64,000 nucleotides of DNA from Streptomyces sp. ERV7 (lineage in GTDB: Bacteria; Actinomycetota; Actinomycetes; Streptomycetales; Streptomycetaceae), in NCBI RefSeq assembly GCF_001653515.1, contig NZ_LYOY01000029.1, positions 496,001-560,000 of the forward strand. The letters run 5' to 3'. Positions 8,639 to 17,561 of this stretch are shown here, one piece after another (the first letter of the stretch is position 1; every line of letters begins with the position of its first letter). The notes below the pieces were generated by a model, which was not told the origin of the DNA, searched no databases, and saw nothing but the letters and a program-made list of their open reading frames with translations. Position numbers and translations under genes: made by a program.

Positions 8639-9163
8639 ATGGACGAGACGGAATTCTGGGAGCTGATCGACAGCACCCGCGAGGACGCCGAGGGCGACCC
8701 CGAGGACCATGCGGAGCTGCTGGTGGAGCGCTTGCTGCAGCTCGACCCGGATTCCGTCCTGGACTTCGCCAGGCACTTCGAGGCCCGCTACAACCGCGCC
8801 TACGCCTGGGATCTGTGGGGCGCGGCGGCCGTGCTGCTCGGCGGCGCCAGCGACGACGCGTTCGACTACTTCCGCTGCTGGCTCATCGGCCAGGGCCGTG
8901 AGGTGTTCGAGGGCGCGCTGCACGACCCGGACCACCTCGCCGAGCTCCTGGACGACTTCGACGAGGAGATCGACGGGGACGGCGAGGACCTCGGCTACGC
9001 GGCGGACGAGGCGTACGAGCAGCTCACCGGGGCCGTCGCACCCGATCTGGGCATCTCGCCCCAGCCGGCCGAACCACTGGGCACCCCCATCGACTTCGAG
9101 GACGACCGCGCCCTGGCGGAACGGTTCCCCCGGCTGTGGGAGCGGTTCGGCACCGGGGCCTGA
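8639..9163 (+). CDS. DUF4240 domain protein
   Basis: A 174-residue acidic cytosolic protein matching DUF4240: TEFWELIDSTREDAEGDPE at the N-terminus and the core FRCWLIGQGREVFEGALHDP. Function is unknown; members are common in streptomycetes. The start is ambiguous between the ATG at 8639 and one five codons upstream (8624). Neither has a recognisable ribosome site, so the message may be leaderless. It converges on the phosphatase gene at 9222, with two short hairpins (9179-9195 and about 9195-9215) between the stop codons. Confidence 0.75.
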   Translation: MDETEFWELIDSTREDAEGDPEDHAELLVERLLQLDPDSVLDFARHFEARYNRAYAWDLWGAAAVLLGGASDDAFDYFRCWLIGQGREVFEGALHDPDHLAELLDDFDEEIDGDGEDLGYAADEAYEQLTGAVAPDLGISPQPAEPLGTPIDFEDDRALAERFPRLWERFGTGA

Positions 9164-9221
9164 ACCGGGAAGGGGCAGGGCCCGTTTCGCGGGCCGGTGG
9201 GGCGCACCTCCACCGAGCCGC

Positions 9222-10301
9222 CTAGCCGGTCCCCCGGGCCAGCACCAACAGCGCCACGTCGTCCTTGGCTCTGCCCGCGTACCGGAGCAGGTCGTCGCGT
9301 ACCGCCTCCGTGAGCCTGGTCATGCCGCCGTCGTGGGTGGCCAGCGCGGGCAGTCGCTCCGCCAGCGGGTAGAAGTCCCCGGCCCCGTCGCGCGCCTCGG
9401 TGACCCCGTCCGTGTACGCGAGGATCCTGTCCCCCTCGGCGAGCTCCACCCGCAGCTCCCCGGGTGGCGCGAGGCCCGCCAGGCCCAGGCCCAGCGGCGG
9501 CGCGGGCGCGACGGCCAGTTCGGCGGCGGTGCGGCCGCGCAGCAGGAACGGCCGGGGGTGGCCGCAGCTCACCACCCGTACGACCCGCTCGTGCGGCGGG
9601 AACTCCAGGAGGAGCGCGGTCGCGAACAGCTCGCCGTGGCCGTCGGATCCGGCGTCGACCACCAGGCGGCGGTCGAGGCGGGCGGCGACCCCCGGCAGCG
9701 TGGGCTCGTCCAGGACCGCCTCGCGGAAGGCGCCGAGCAGCGCGGCCACCGTGCCGACCGCCGCCAGACCGTGGCCCTGGACGTCCGCGATCACCGCCCG
9801 TACGCCGTGCGGGCCCTCGCGCACGTCGTAGAAGTCGCCGCCGACCAGGGTGCCGCGCTGGGCGGCCTGGTAGAGCCCGGCGCAGCGCACCGGCCCCACC
9901 GCGTCCGGCAGCGGCGGCAGCACCGCGAGCTGGGCGGCCTCCGCGACGGTACGGACGGTCACCAGCTGGTGGTCGCGGCGCTGGCGCACCCAGGCCACCA
10001 CGATGCTGAAGACCACGACGACCGCGAGGGTGACGATGTCGCCGGATTCCGGGTACCAGTCGCGGGTGTGCGGCAGCAGGATGCCCGTGAAGGTCACCGT
10101 GGCCAGGACGACGGTGCCGACCGGGCCGTAGGCGAAGGCGGCGAGCGGCGGCACGGCGGCCAGGAAGTAGCCGAGCTCGACCCCGTTGGGGGTGGTGAGC
10201 TGGGCAGCCGTGATCCCGGCGAGGACCACCACCGGCAGCGCCCGCTGCCACAGCGGCCGGCGGGCCACCGGCAGCAGCCCGGACGCGCCCTCGTCCACCA
10301 T
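9222..10301 (-). CDS. Membrane PP2C/SpoIIE-type serine phosphatase
   Basis: A 359-residue protein with three or four membrane segments in the first ~115 residues (for example VVVLAGITAAQL and IVTLAVVVVFSIVVAWV) and then a SpoIIE-type PP2C domain. Metal-site motifs are GGDFYDV (about 155), IADVQGHGLAAVG (about 175), YTDGVTEARD and the C-terminal KDDVALLVL. Such proteins dephosphorylate anti-anti-sigma factors in streptomycete stress and development circuits; the partner here is unknown. A GNAT gene lies upstream on the same strand, 59 bases away, and may be co-transcribed. Confidence 0.88.
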   Translation of the reverse strand: MVDEGASGLLPVARRPLWQRALPVVVLAGITAAQLTTPNGVELGYFLAAVPPLAAFAYGPVGTVVLATVTFTGILLPHTRDWYPESGDIVTLAVVVVFSIVVAWVRQRRDHQLVTVRTVAEAAQLAVLPPLPDAVGPVRCAGLYQAAQRGTLVGGDFYDVREGPHGVRAVIADVQGHGLAAVGTVAALLGAFREAVLDEPTLPGVAARLDRRLVVDAGSDGHGELFATALLLEFPPHERVVRVVSCGHPRPFLLRGRTAAELAVAPAPPLGLGLAGLAPPGELRVELAEGDRILAYTDGVTEARDGAGDFYPLAERLPALATHDGGMTRLTEAVRDDLLRYAGRAKDDVALLVLARGTG

Positions 10302-10360
10302 GGCGAGACTCCTCGGCCGCCGGTTCTCCGCTGCTGTCTCCTGCTATCTCCTGTTCTACG

Positions 10361-10855
10361 TCACTCGGTGAGCGAGCGCCCCATCAGCACGTCGTCCACG
10401 TACGTGCCGTCCAGCAGGAACTCCCCGGGCAGCACGCCCTCGACGGCGAACCCCTCCGACGCGTAGAGCTCACGGGCAGGGGTGTTGTGGCCCAGGACGC
10501 GCAGGGTCAGCCGCCGTGCGCCCTGGCGCCGGGACTCCTCGGCGGCGGCGCGCAGCAGGGCCCGGGCCACCCCCCGGCCCCGGGCGCGGCCGGCGACGGC
10601 GAGGCCCTGGATCTGGCGGACGTGGCCGTTGCAGTCGAGCCGGGTGGGCCGGACCAGGCGCAGATATCCGGCCACGCGGCCCTCGACCTCGGCCACCAGG
10701 TAGTACGCGGGCGGGTTGGCGGGGTCGAAGAACGGCGCGAACGGCGGCTCGGGCCGGGGCTGGACGGAGTGCAGCGGCGACCAGACCTCCCGGTCGAGCG
10801 CGGCGAGGGCGGCTTCGTCACTGAGGCGGGAGGGGCGTATGTGCGGCTCGTCCAT
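10361..10855 (-). CDS. GNAT family N-acetyltransferase
   Basis: A 164-residue GNAT enzyme. The acetyl-CoA binding motif A reads VRQIQGLAVAGRARGRGVAR (R/Q-x-x-G-x-G/A type) near 85-104, followed by ALLRAAAEESRRQG and motif B HNTPARELYASEGF. The start MDEPHIRPSRLSDEAAL at 10855 is a typical GNAT N-terminus; a longer in-frame start at 10927 adds residues unlike the family. The acceptor substrate is unknown. It is divergent from the epimerase at 10942 and precedes the phosphatase gene on the minus strand. Confidence 0.8.
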   Translation of the reverse strand: MDEPHIRPSRLSDEAALAALDREVWSPLHSVQPRPEPPFAPFFDPANPPAYYLVAEVEGRVAGYLRLVRPTRLDCNGHVRQIQGLAVAGRARGRGVARALLRAAAEESRRQGARRLTLRVLGHNTPARELYASEGFAVEGVLPGEFLLDGTYVDDVLMGRSLTE

Positions 10856-10941
10856 GGGCCCACTGTGCCATCGGGACAGCGATGGGGAAGCATGGTTTCC
10901 GCTCCGGAGCGGGGCACCCTCCACCACCGGGAGAAGGCGTC

Positions 10942-11832
10942 ATGCGGATCGCGATCACGGGCTCGACCGGGCTCATCGGTACGGCGCTGGGGCAGTCGCT
11001 GCGGGCCGACGGGCACGACCTGGTCCGGCTGGTGCGGCGCCCGGCGCGGGCCGGTGACGAGGTCGAGTGGGACCCGCAGCGGCAGTACGTGGACACGGCG
11101 GGCCTCGCCGGGTGCGAGGCGGTGGTCCACCTGGCCGGGGCGGGGGTCGGGGACCACCGGTGGACCGACGCGTACAAGAAGGAGATCCGCGACAGCCGGG
11201 TGCTCGGCACGGCCGCCCTCGCCGAGGCCCTGGCCTCGCTCGACGTACCGCCGAAGGTGCTGCTGTGCGGCTCGGCGATCGGCTACTACGGCGATACGGG
11301 CACGCGCGCGGTGGACGAGGAGGCGCCGCCCGGCGAGGGCTTCCTCGCGGGGGTGTGCGTGGAGTGGGAGGAGGCGGCGGCCCCGGCCCAGGAGGCGGGC
11401 ATCCGTACGGTGTTCGCGCGCACCGGCCTGGTGGTGGCGCCCGGCGGGGGCGCCTGGGGCAGGCTCTTCCCGATCTTCAGGGCGGGGCTGGGCGGGCGGT
11501 TGGGCAGCGGGCGGCAGTACTGGTCGTTCATCTCCCAGCACGACCACACCGCCGCGCTGCGGCACCTGCTCGACACCCCGGAACTGTCCGGCCCGGTGAA
11601 CCTGACGGCCCCGGAGCCGGTCACCAACCGCGAGGTGACGGCGGCGATGTCCCGCGTCCTGCGCCGCCCGGCGCTCTTCCCGGTCCCGGCCCCGGCGATC
11701 CGTCTGGTCCTGGGCGAGTTCGCCGAGGACGTCCTGGGCAGCCAGCGCGTCCTCCCCCACCGCCTGCTGGACTCGGGGTTCAGGTTCGCGTTCCCGGGGA
11801 TCGACGGGGCGATCCGGGCGGCGACGCGGTAG
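10942..11832 (+). CDS. TIGR01777 / SDR39U1-type NAD(P)-dependent epimerase
   Basis: A 296-residue extended SDR with the Rossmann motif TGSTGLIGTALGQSL at residues 6-20, a catalytic YYGDTG region, and the C-terminal DUF1731 segment ending LPHRLLDSGFRFAFP. This is the actinobacterial TIGR01777 family often found near lipoate and aceE genes; its biochemical role is unsettled. GGAGAAGG precedes the ATG at 10942. Its 3' end overlaps the convergent HTH/TPR regulator by 53 bases. Confidence 0.88.
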   Translation: MRIAITGSTGLIGTALGQSLRADGHDLVRLVRRPARAGDEVEWDPQRQYVDTAGLAGCEAVVHLAGAGVGDHRWTDAYKKEIRDSRVLGTAALAEALASLDVPPKVLLCGSAIGYYGDTGTRAVDEEAPPGEGFLAGVCVEWEEAAAPAQEAGIRTVFARTGLVVAPGGGAWGRLFPIFRAGLGGRLGSGRQYWSFISQHDHTAALRHLLDTPELSGPVNLTAPEPVTNREVTAAMSRVLRRPALFPVPAPAIRLVLGEFAEDVLGSQRVLPHRLLDSGFRFAFPGIDGAIRAATR

Positions 11833-13318
11833 GGGCGGGACGGCTACCGGGGAGCGCGGCGACCCGGTCGCGGTACGTCCGTACCGCCGCCGCGTCGCGG
11901 TACGGCTCCAGCCGCCGCTCGAAGTCCCGCACGTACTCGATCGCCCGCACCGACCGCATCTCGCTCGCCTGCTGCGCCGCCTCCGCGGCCAGCGCACAGG
12001 CCTGGTCGAGCTCCCCCAGCCCGAGCCGGGCACAGGCGAGCACCACCCGGCAGAAGAGCCGGGAGCGGGCGTACGCCGGGGCGCGCAGCTGCAAGGAGCG
12101 CTCGGCGTGCTGCGCGGCCGCCCGGTACTGCTGGAGATCCCGGTGGCAGTGCCCGAACTCGTCCGCCAGCTGCGCGTCGTCGAAGAACCGCGCCCAGTGC
12201 GGCACCTCGTCGCCCGGCCGGGCCGCCTCCATCGCCCGTTCCGCCCGCACCAGCGAGGCTGTGCACGCCCGGATCTCGCCGAGCACGCCGTGCCCGCGCG
12301 CCTCCACGGAGTGCAGCAGTGCCTGCACCACCGGCGGTGCCGAGGAGCCGACGCCCTGCTGGGCGACCCGCGCCAGCTGGACCGCCTCCCGGCCGTGGCC
12401 GAGGTAGACGGCCTGCCGGCTCATGGTGACCAGGACGTACGACCCGTACGCCCGGTCGCCCGCCGCCTGCGCCAGCCTCAGGGCCTGGACGAAGTACCGC
12501 TGCGCCAGACCGTGCGCGGCGATGTCGTACGAGGTCCAGCCCGCGAGGCGGGTGAGGTCGGCGGCGGCCGCGAAGAGCCTGCGGCCGATGTTCTCGCCGT
12601 AGCTGCCGCGCAGCATCGGCTCGGCCTCGTGCTCCAGATAGCGCACCAGGGCCTGGCGCGCGTGGCCGCCGCCGTAGGCGTGGTCCAGGGTGCGAAAGAG
12701 CTCCCCGACCGAGCGCAGGGCGGCGATGTCGCCGCTGGTCACGCGCTGTCCTGGGCCCCGGTCGGAGCTGCGCTGCCGGGGCACGCTGGGGCGGCCCTGG
12801 CTGGGGATGCGCGGCCCCGGGGCGGCGGCCGCCGCCTCGCCCGCGAAGCGCGGGGAGGGGTCGCCGTGGCCGACGCGTTCGTCGGCCCGCCCGATCAGCC
12901 AGTCCCGGCTGGGCACCACGAGACCGGCCGGGGTGAACGCGATCTTGCGCAGCTCGATATGGCTGCCGGAGTCCTTGCGCCACAGACCGCTGACGATGTC
13001 GACGGCCTCCTCCGGGGTCGCCGCGAACTCCAGCCCGGCGTACACCGGCGCACAGGCGTCGAGCCCCAGGTCCTGTGCCGAGAGTCTGCGCCCCAGGCGC
13101 CGGGTGAACACCTCGGCGATCAGCGCGGGCGTGGTGCCGCGTGGCTGCTGCCCGCGCAGCCACCTTGTCACCGACGTCTTGTCGTACCGCAGGTCCAGGC
13201 CGTGTTCTAGGCCGAGCTGGTCCACGCGGCGCGCTAGGCCCGCGTTGGAGAACCCGGCTTCCGCGATGAGCGCGGCGAGCTGGCGGTTGGGTGTGCGCTG
13301 CGCGGGTCGTTCCGTCAT
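11780..13318 (-). CDS. HTH/TPR transcriptional regulator (NsdA-like)
   Basis: A 512-residue regulator. Residues 10-75 form an HTH (RQLAALIAEAGFSNAGLARR, then YDKTSVTRWLRGQQPRG), a low-complexity linker spans about 165-195, and TPR-like helices cover 200-480 (HARQALVRYLEHEAEPML, then AAQHAERSLQLRAP). This architecture is found in streptomycete developmental/antibiotic regulators of the NsdA type; the target is unknown. The gene is divergent from lipB with 208 bases between starts. Its last 17 codons overlap the convergent epimerase and are Pro/Ser/Arg-rich, so the true C-terminus could have drifted in this species. Confidence 0.8.
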   Translation of the reverse strand: MTERPAQRTPNRQLAALIAEAGFSNAGLARRVDQLGLEHGLDLRYDKTSVTRWLRGQQPRGTTPALIAEVFTRRLGRRLSAQDLGLDACAPVYAGLEFAATPEEAVDIVSGLWRKDSGSHIELRKIAFTPAGLVVPSRDWLIGRADERVGHGDPSPRFAGEAAAAAPGPRIPSQGRPSVPRQRSSDRGPGQRVTSGDIAALRSVGELFRTLDHAYGGGHARQALVRYLEHEAEPMLRGSYGENIGRRLFAAAADLTRLAGWTSYDIAAHGLAQRYFVQALRLAQAAGDRAYGSYVLVTMSRQAVYLGHGREAVQLARVAQQGVGSSAPPVVQALLHSVEARGHGVLGEIRACTASLVRAERAMEAARPGDEVPHWARFFDDAQLADEFGHCHRDLQQYRAAAQHAERSLQLRAPAYARSRLFCRVVLACARLGLGELDQACALAAEAAQQASEMRSVRAIEYVRDFERRLEPYRDAAAVRTYRDRVAALPGSRPAPTASPPGSPRRSPGTRT

Positions 13319-13526
13319 CAGCTGTGCGATCTCCTGCCTTCCGGGCCAAGCGGGCAGCCCTCATGGAACGGGGGGAATTTAGCGGTCAATACCGCCCTGA
13401 CCGCCGCCTTCACCCCGCATTCATCCGATCGTGTGAGGAGGTGCCGTTTCTGCCCGCCGCACGCTGCCGTCGAACGCGGTCGTACAGTGGCTGGGGCGCA
13501 TGTCTGCACTGGGTGAGGAGCCGGGC

Positions 13527-14324
13527 GTGAACGAGCTGCGATTTGTCCGACTGGGTTTCGGCGACGACGCGGTCGAGTACCAGGAGGCCTGGGACGAGCA
13601 GCGGCGGGTGCACACGGCCCGGTTCACCGACGAGATCCCGGACACCTGTCTGCTCCTGGAGCACCCGCCGGTCTACACGGCGGGCCGGCGCACGGACCCC
13701 AGCGAGCGCCCCCTGGACGGCACTCCGGTGGTGGACGTGGACCGGGGCGGCAAGATCACCTGGCACGGCCCGGGCCAGCTCGTCGGCTACCCGATCCAGA
13801 AGCTGCCGCGCCCGGTGGACGTGGTCGCGCACGTGCGCCGGCTGGAGGAGGCCCTGATCCGTACGGCCGCCGACTTCGGCCTGGAGACCACCCGGGTCGA
13901 GGGCCGCAGCGGTGTGTGGGTGCTCGGCGACCCGGTCGAGCAGCGCCCCGGGTTCGGCGGCCTCGCCCTCGACTTCGACCCCCGGCTCACCGACGACGAG
14001 TTCGACCCGCGTCTGAACGGCCCGGAGTACGCTCCCTCCAACGCGGGCCAGCGCCGCGAGGACCGCAAGCTCGCCGCGATCGGGATCCGCGTCGCCAAGG
14101 GCGTGACCATGCACGGCTTCGCGCTGAACGTGAACCCGGACAACACCTGGTTCGACCGGATCGTGCCGTGCGGCATCCGGGACGCGGGCGTGACGTCGCT
14201 CTCGTACGAACTGGGCCGCGAGATCACGATCGCCGATGTCCTGCCGGTCGTCGAGAAGCACCTCAAGGACATCCTGGAGCACGCGGAACTGGCGCCCAGG
14301 GAGATCGAGCGGGTTACCGCCTAG
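13527..14324 (+). CDS. lipB: Octanoyl-[acyl-carrier-protein]:protein transferase
   Basis: A 265-residue LipB, moving octanoate from acyl carrier protein onto lipoyl domains. Seen are the RxxGxxYTAGRR-type substrate loop ([12 protein letters not shown]), the [12 protein letters not shown] core, the conserved lysine in [10 protein letters not shown], and the catalytic cysteine in IVPCGIRD. I chose the GTG at 13527 with GAGGAG six bases upstream; the in-frame ATG at 13500 adds nine atypical residues. lipA follows 127 bases downstream, giving the usual lipoate synthesis pair whose targets include the E2 that is broken at 5843. Confidence 0.95.
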   Translation: MNELRFVRLGFGDDAVEYQEAWDEQRRVHTARFTDEIPDTCLLLEHPPVYTAGRRTDPSERPLDGTPVVDVDRGGKITWHGPGQLVGYPIQKLPRPVDVVAHVRRLEEALIRTAADFGLETTRVEGRSGVWVLGDPVEQRPGFGGLALDFDPRLTDDEFDPRLNGPEYAPSNAGQRREDRKLAAIGIRVAKGVTMHGFALNVNPDNTWFDRIVPCGIRDAGVTSLSYELGREITIADVLPVVEKHLKDILEHAELAPREIERVTA

Positions 14325-14451
14325 TACGCCCCCGGCGCACCCGGGATCGGGAATGCGCCCCTCTGGCCATGGGTTGGCCAGACGTAATGCCACACAAATA
14401 ACGGGCGTACCCTGGTGTCCGCCGAAGAATCGAAGTCATAGGGAGCACGTC

Positions 14452-15426
14452 GTGTCCGCAGTCGCACCCGACGGACGCAAGATGCTGCGCCTGGAGGTCC
14501 GGAACAGCCAGACCCCCATCGAGCGCAAGCCCGAGTGGATCAAGACCCGGGCGAAGATGGGCCCCGAGTACACCAAGATGCAGGCCCTGGTGAAGGGCGA
14601 GGGGCTGCACACGGTCTGCCAGGAGGCGGGCTGTCCCAACATCTTCGAGTGCTGGGAGGACCGCGAGGCGACCTTCCTCATCGGTGGCGACCAGTGCACC
14701 CGGCGCTGCGACTTCTGCCAGATCGACACGGGCAAGCCCGAGGCGCTGGACCGCGACGAGCCCCGCCGCGTGGGCGAGTCCGTGGTCACCATGGACCTGA
14801 ACTACGCCACGATCACCGGCGTCGCCCGCGACGACCTGGCGGACGGCGGCGCCTGGCTGTACGCGGAGACCGTGCGCCAGATCCACGCGCAGACGGCGGA
14901 CCGCGCAGAGGGCCGCACCAAGGTCGAGCTGCTCGCGCCCGACTTCAACGCGGTGCCCGAGCAGCTGGCCGAGGTCTTCTCGTCCCGCCCCGAGGTCTTC
15001 GCGCACAACGTCGAGACCGTGCCGCGGATCTTCAAGCGGATCCGCCCCGGCTTCCGCTACGAGCGCTCGCTCGACGTCATCACCCAGGCGCGCGACTACG
15101 GCCTGGTGACCAAGTCGAACCTGATCCTCGGCATGGGCGAGACCCGCGAGGAGGTCAGCGAGGCGCTCCAGCACCTGCACGACGCGGGCTGCGAGCTGAT
15201 CACCATCACGCAGTACCTGCGGCCGTCGGTGCGCCACCACCCCGTGGAGCGCTGGGTGAAGCCGCAGGAGTTCGTGGAGCTCAAGGAGGAGGCCGACGAG
15301 ATCGGCTTCTCCGGTGTGATGTCGGGCCCGCTGGTCCGCTCCTCGTACCGCGCGGGCCGGCTCTTCCAGCAGGCGATGGAGCGCCGGGGCGCGAAGGCGG
15401 CGACGGAGGACGCGGTCGGCGTGTGA
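14452..15426 (+). CDS. lipA: Lipoyl synthase (radical SAM)
   Basis: A 324-residue LipA that inserts two sulfurs into protein-bound octanoyl groups. Both iron-sulfur clusters are visible: the auxiliary cluster [12 protein letters not shown] (about 56-67) and the radical SAM cluster CTRRCDFC (about 83-90). The C-terminal RSSYRAG serine ligand motif is also present. The GTG at 14452 follows GGGAG by about nine bases. It works directly after LipB. The downstream 279-base gap (15427-15705) holds a 10-bp palindrome at 15471 but no gene. Confidence 0.96.
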   Translation: MSAVAPDGRKMLRLEVRNSQTPIERKPEWIKTRAKMGPEYTKMQALVKGEGLHTVCQEAGCPNIFECWEDREATFLIGGDQCTRRCDFCQIDTGKPEALDRDEPRRVGESVVTMDLNYATITGVARDDLADGGAWLYAETVRQIHAQTADRAEGRTKVELLAPDFNAVPEQLAEVFSSRPEVFAHNVETVPRIFKRIRPGFRYERSLDVITQARDYGLVTKSNLILGMGETREEVSEALQHLHDAGCELITITQYLRPSVRHHPVERWVKPQEFVELKEEADEIGFSGVMSGPLVRSSYRAGRLFQQAMERRGAKAATEDAVGV

Positions 15427-15705
15427 CCCTCCGTACCGGGCAGCACGTGTGAATTCGCGCACAAGGTACTACCGGCCGGTAATGGCCGATTCGACGCGGT
15501 CCTTACATCCCTCGCAGGTAGGGGGTGCGTGAGGGCCGCGTCAGCGTTTTACCGGGTCGCGTCAAGGTTTCATTGGCGTTTGACCGTTCGGACACGCCCT
15601 GGTAACACCAGTCAGTGACGCTGTCTTCACGCACCGCGCACGCTCCCCCGGCGTGCGCCCGCGTGCACGCCCCCGCGCTGTTCCCGTCCTAGGGAGGACC
15701 TCACG

Positions 15706-15909
15706 ATGCAGTCCGCGACGACCGTACGCGCCACCGCGCTCCCGTCCGTCACCGACGCACTGCGTGCCATGGAGTCCTTCCTGATGGCCGCGGGCCAGCG
15801 CACGGCCCGCCGCAACGCCTGGACGGCGGTCCTCGAAGACCGCCGCAGGGCCAAGGACAGGACCGAGGCCCAGGACGTACTGGAGGCCGTGGCTAGCCGT
15901 CGGTCCTAG
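15706..15909 (+). CDS. Small conserved streptomycete protein
   Basis: A 67-residue basic, probably helical protein: VTDALRAMESFLMAAGQRTA followed by RRNAWTAVLEDRRRAKDRTE. It has an excellent ribosome site (AGGGAGG, eight bases before the ATG) and sits between lipA and the DUF4191 gene, a position in which I recall a similar small protein in other streptomycetes. No domain of known function is recognisable. It is probably cytosolic, with no membrane segment or signal. Confidence 0.8.
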   Translation: MQSATTVRATALPSVTDALRAMESFLMAAGQRTARRNAWTAVLEDRRRAKDRTEAQDVLEAVASRRS

Positions 15910-15928
15910 GCCACGTAAACTTCGGTTT

Positions 15929-16627
15929 ATGGCGAGGAAGGAAAACGCAGACACTACTGCGAACCCCGGGCGACTGAAGCAGATCGCCCTGACGTACAAG
16001 ATGACCCGCAAGGCCGACTCGAAGGTCGGTCTCGTCGTCGCGGCAGTGGGAATCGTCACCTTCGGTGTCTTCCTCGCGCTCGGGTTCTGGATCGACCACC
16101 CCTTCTACCTGGGCATTCTCGGCTTCCTGCTGGCCTTCCTCGCCATGGCGATCGTCTTCGGACGCCGTGCCGAGCGCGCTGCCTTCGGGCAGATGGAAGG
16201 ACAGCCGGGGGCCGCGGCCGCGGTGCTCCAGAACATCGGCCGCGGCTGGACGACGACCCCGGCGGTGGCGATGAACCGCAGCCAGGACGTCGTGCACCGG
16301 GCGGTCGGCAAGGCCGGCATCGTGCTGGTGGCCGAGGGCAACCCGAACCGCGTGAAGTCGCTGCTGGCGGCCGAGAAGAAGAAGATGGCGCGGATCGTGG
16401 TGGACGTCCCCGTCCACGACGTTCTGGTCGGCGACGGAGAGGGCCAGGTGCCCTTGAAGAAGCTCCGCACCACGCTGCTGAAGCTCCCCCGTGTGCTGGC
16501 GGGACCGCAGGTCACCGCGGCCAACGACCGGCTGCGGGCGATGGGCGACCTGATGAGCAATATGCCGCTTCCCAAGGGGCCGATGCCCAAGGGGATGCGG
16601 ATGCCGCGCGGCGGAAAGGCGCGCTGA
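15929..16627 (+). CDS. DUF4191 membrane protein
   Basis: A 232-residue protein matching DUF4191. The cytosolic N-terminus (GRLKQIALTYKMTRKADSKV) leads into two adjacent membrane segments at about 35-80 (VGLVVAAVGIVTFGVFLAL, then FYLGILGFLLAFLAMAIVFG). A soluble C-terminal domain contains AVGKAGIVLVAEGNPNRVK and a Met/Pro/Gly tail. Function is unknown, but the gene is conserved next to lipA and glnA in actinobacteria. It begins 19 bases after the preceding small gene and is probably in the same unit. Confidence 0.85.
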   Translation: MARKENADTTANPGRLKQIALTYKMTRKADSKVGLVVAAVGIVTFGVFLALGFWIDHPFYLGILGFLLAFLAMAIVFGRRAERAAFGQMEGQPGAAAAVLQNIGRGWTTTPAVAMNRSQDVVHRAVGKAGIVLVAEGNPNRVKSLLAAEKKKMARIVVDVPVHDVLVGDGEGQVPLKKLRTTLLKLPRVLAGPQVTAANDRLRAMGDLMSNMPLPKGPMPKGMRMPRGGKAR

Positions 16628-16634
16628 CGCTCCG

Positions 16635-16712
16635 CCGATGGCGGACGGGAAGGGGCCCGGCGGAACCGAGAGGCCGATGGCGGACGGGAAGGGGCCCGGC
16701 GGAACCGAGAGG
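16635..16712. repeat. Perfect 39-bp tandem duplication
   Basis: Two identical 39-base units (16635-16673 and 16674-16712) begin CCGATGGCGGACGGGAAGGG and end with CGGAACCGAGAGG. The second unit supplies the 5' arm of the terminator at 16691-16726, so one terminator arm has been copied without its partner. The duplication lies wholly between the convergent DUF4191 and RDD genes. Confidence 0.9.
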
Positions 16713-16726
16713 GTCCGCCGGGCCCC
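16691..16726. terminator. Terminator hairpin 1 between DUF4191 and RDD genes
   Basis: A perfect 13-bp stem (GGGGCCCGGCGGA with its complement at 16714-16726) has a 10-base loop, followed by CTCCCTTTGTTT. It can serve both convergent genes. Confidence 0.75.
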
Positions 16727-16744
16727 CTCCCTTTGTTTCCCGTG

Positions 16745-16768
16745 CGGCGGAACCGAGAGGTTCCGCCG
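16745..16768. terminator. Terminator hairpin 2, a diverged copy of the first
   Basis: A perfect 10-bp stem (CGGCGGAACC with its complement at 16759-16768) on loop GAGA is followed by GGGCCCCTTCCTTTGTTT. The loop, 3' arm and tail repeat those of the preceding hairpin with only a few changes, so this is a second tandem duplication of a terminator. A run of CCCGTGCGTG-like words continues to about 16850. Confidence 0.7.
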
Positions 16769-16851
16769 GGCCCCTTCCTTTGTTTCCCGTGCGTGTGCGG
16801 TGTTCCCGTGCGTGCCTGGTGCCCGGTGCTTCCCGTGCGTGTCCGGGTTGC

Positions 16852-17319
16852 CTAGATCCGGACCTGGATCGCTCGCGCCAGGCGGTCGTGGAGGCCTCGG
16901 CCGTCCCGGTCCCAGACCAGGGCCGGGATCGCCAGGCACAGCAGCACGCTGCGCAGCAGGGAGCGGAGGAAGCTCAGGCGGCCGCCGCCCTCGGCGATCA
17001 GACGCAGGCCCAGAAGGCGCTTGCCGGGGGTGGAGCCGACCGTTCCGACGGTCAGGATGCTCATCACCAGGAAGACGACGAGCGCCCAGTTGTTGGTGAG
17101 GTGGAGCTGGCGGTGCGCGAGCAGCCCGTATGCGATCAGGGCGCTCACCGACCAGTCGATGAAGATGGCGCCGAAGCGCCGACCCAGGGGGGCGATGGCG
17201 CCCGGCCCCTCCTCCGGCAGACCGAGCTGCTCGCCGCGGTAACCGAAGTCGACGCCCATCTCCTCGGCCGCCGCCTTGGGCCCGGAGAGCCACGATCCGA
17301 TTGCTTGCCTGTTGTCCAC
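16852..17319 (-). CDS. RDD family membrane protein
   Basis: A 155-residue RDD protein. The cytosolic N-terminus ([18 protein letters not shown]) is followed by three or four membrane segments. The family residues are in [12 protein letters not shown] (R and D) and the [12 protein letters not shown] loop. RDD proteins are small membrane proteins sometimes linked to ion exchange; function here is unknown. I chose the GTG at 17319, which gives the N-terminus [10 protein letters not shown]; a longer in-frame ATG at 17412 would translate the intergenic palindrome. It is divergent from glnA. Confidence 0.8.
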   Translation of the reverse strand: MDNRQAIGSWLSGPKAAAEEMGVDFGYRGEQLGLPEEGPGAIAPLGRRFGAIFIDWSVSALIAYGLLAHRQLHLTNNWALVVFLVMSILTVGTVGSTPGKRLLGLRLIAEGGGRLSFLRSLLRSVLLCLAIPALVWDRDGRGLHDRLARAIQVRI

Positions 17320-17427
17320 ACGTCCACGGTACCGGCCGGTGTACGGAGCCCGGCCCCCGGGATGGGACAGAGGCCCAGATTTATCCCATTTATACGGGTC
17401 TTGATGCGGCACCTACCGGGGCCCCGG

Positions 17428-17465
17428 TTAACTTGGGCGAAACAAACGGGTCACGCTTGAGAAAT
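17428..17465 (+). promoter_or_regulatory. GlnR box upstream of glnA
   Basis: Four pentamers lie at an exact 11-base period: TTAAC (17428), GAAAC (17439), GTCAC (17450) and GAAAT (17461), each separated by six bases. This matches the actinomycete GlnR consensus gTnAC-n6-GaAAc repeated twice. It is about 100 bases before the glnA start, the normal place for nitrogen-dependent control of glutamine synthetase I. Confidence 0.85.
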
Positions 17466-17561
17466 CCCGTCTGCCTATGGTCGGGTCCAGCGTGTGCCAC
17501 CGCACTGGCCGCACCACGAGCTACAACCCCGTCTCCCCCGGACGGGAGTAGGAGGAGTTGG

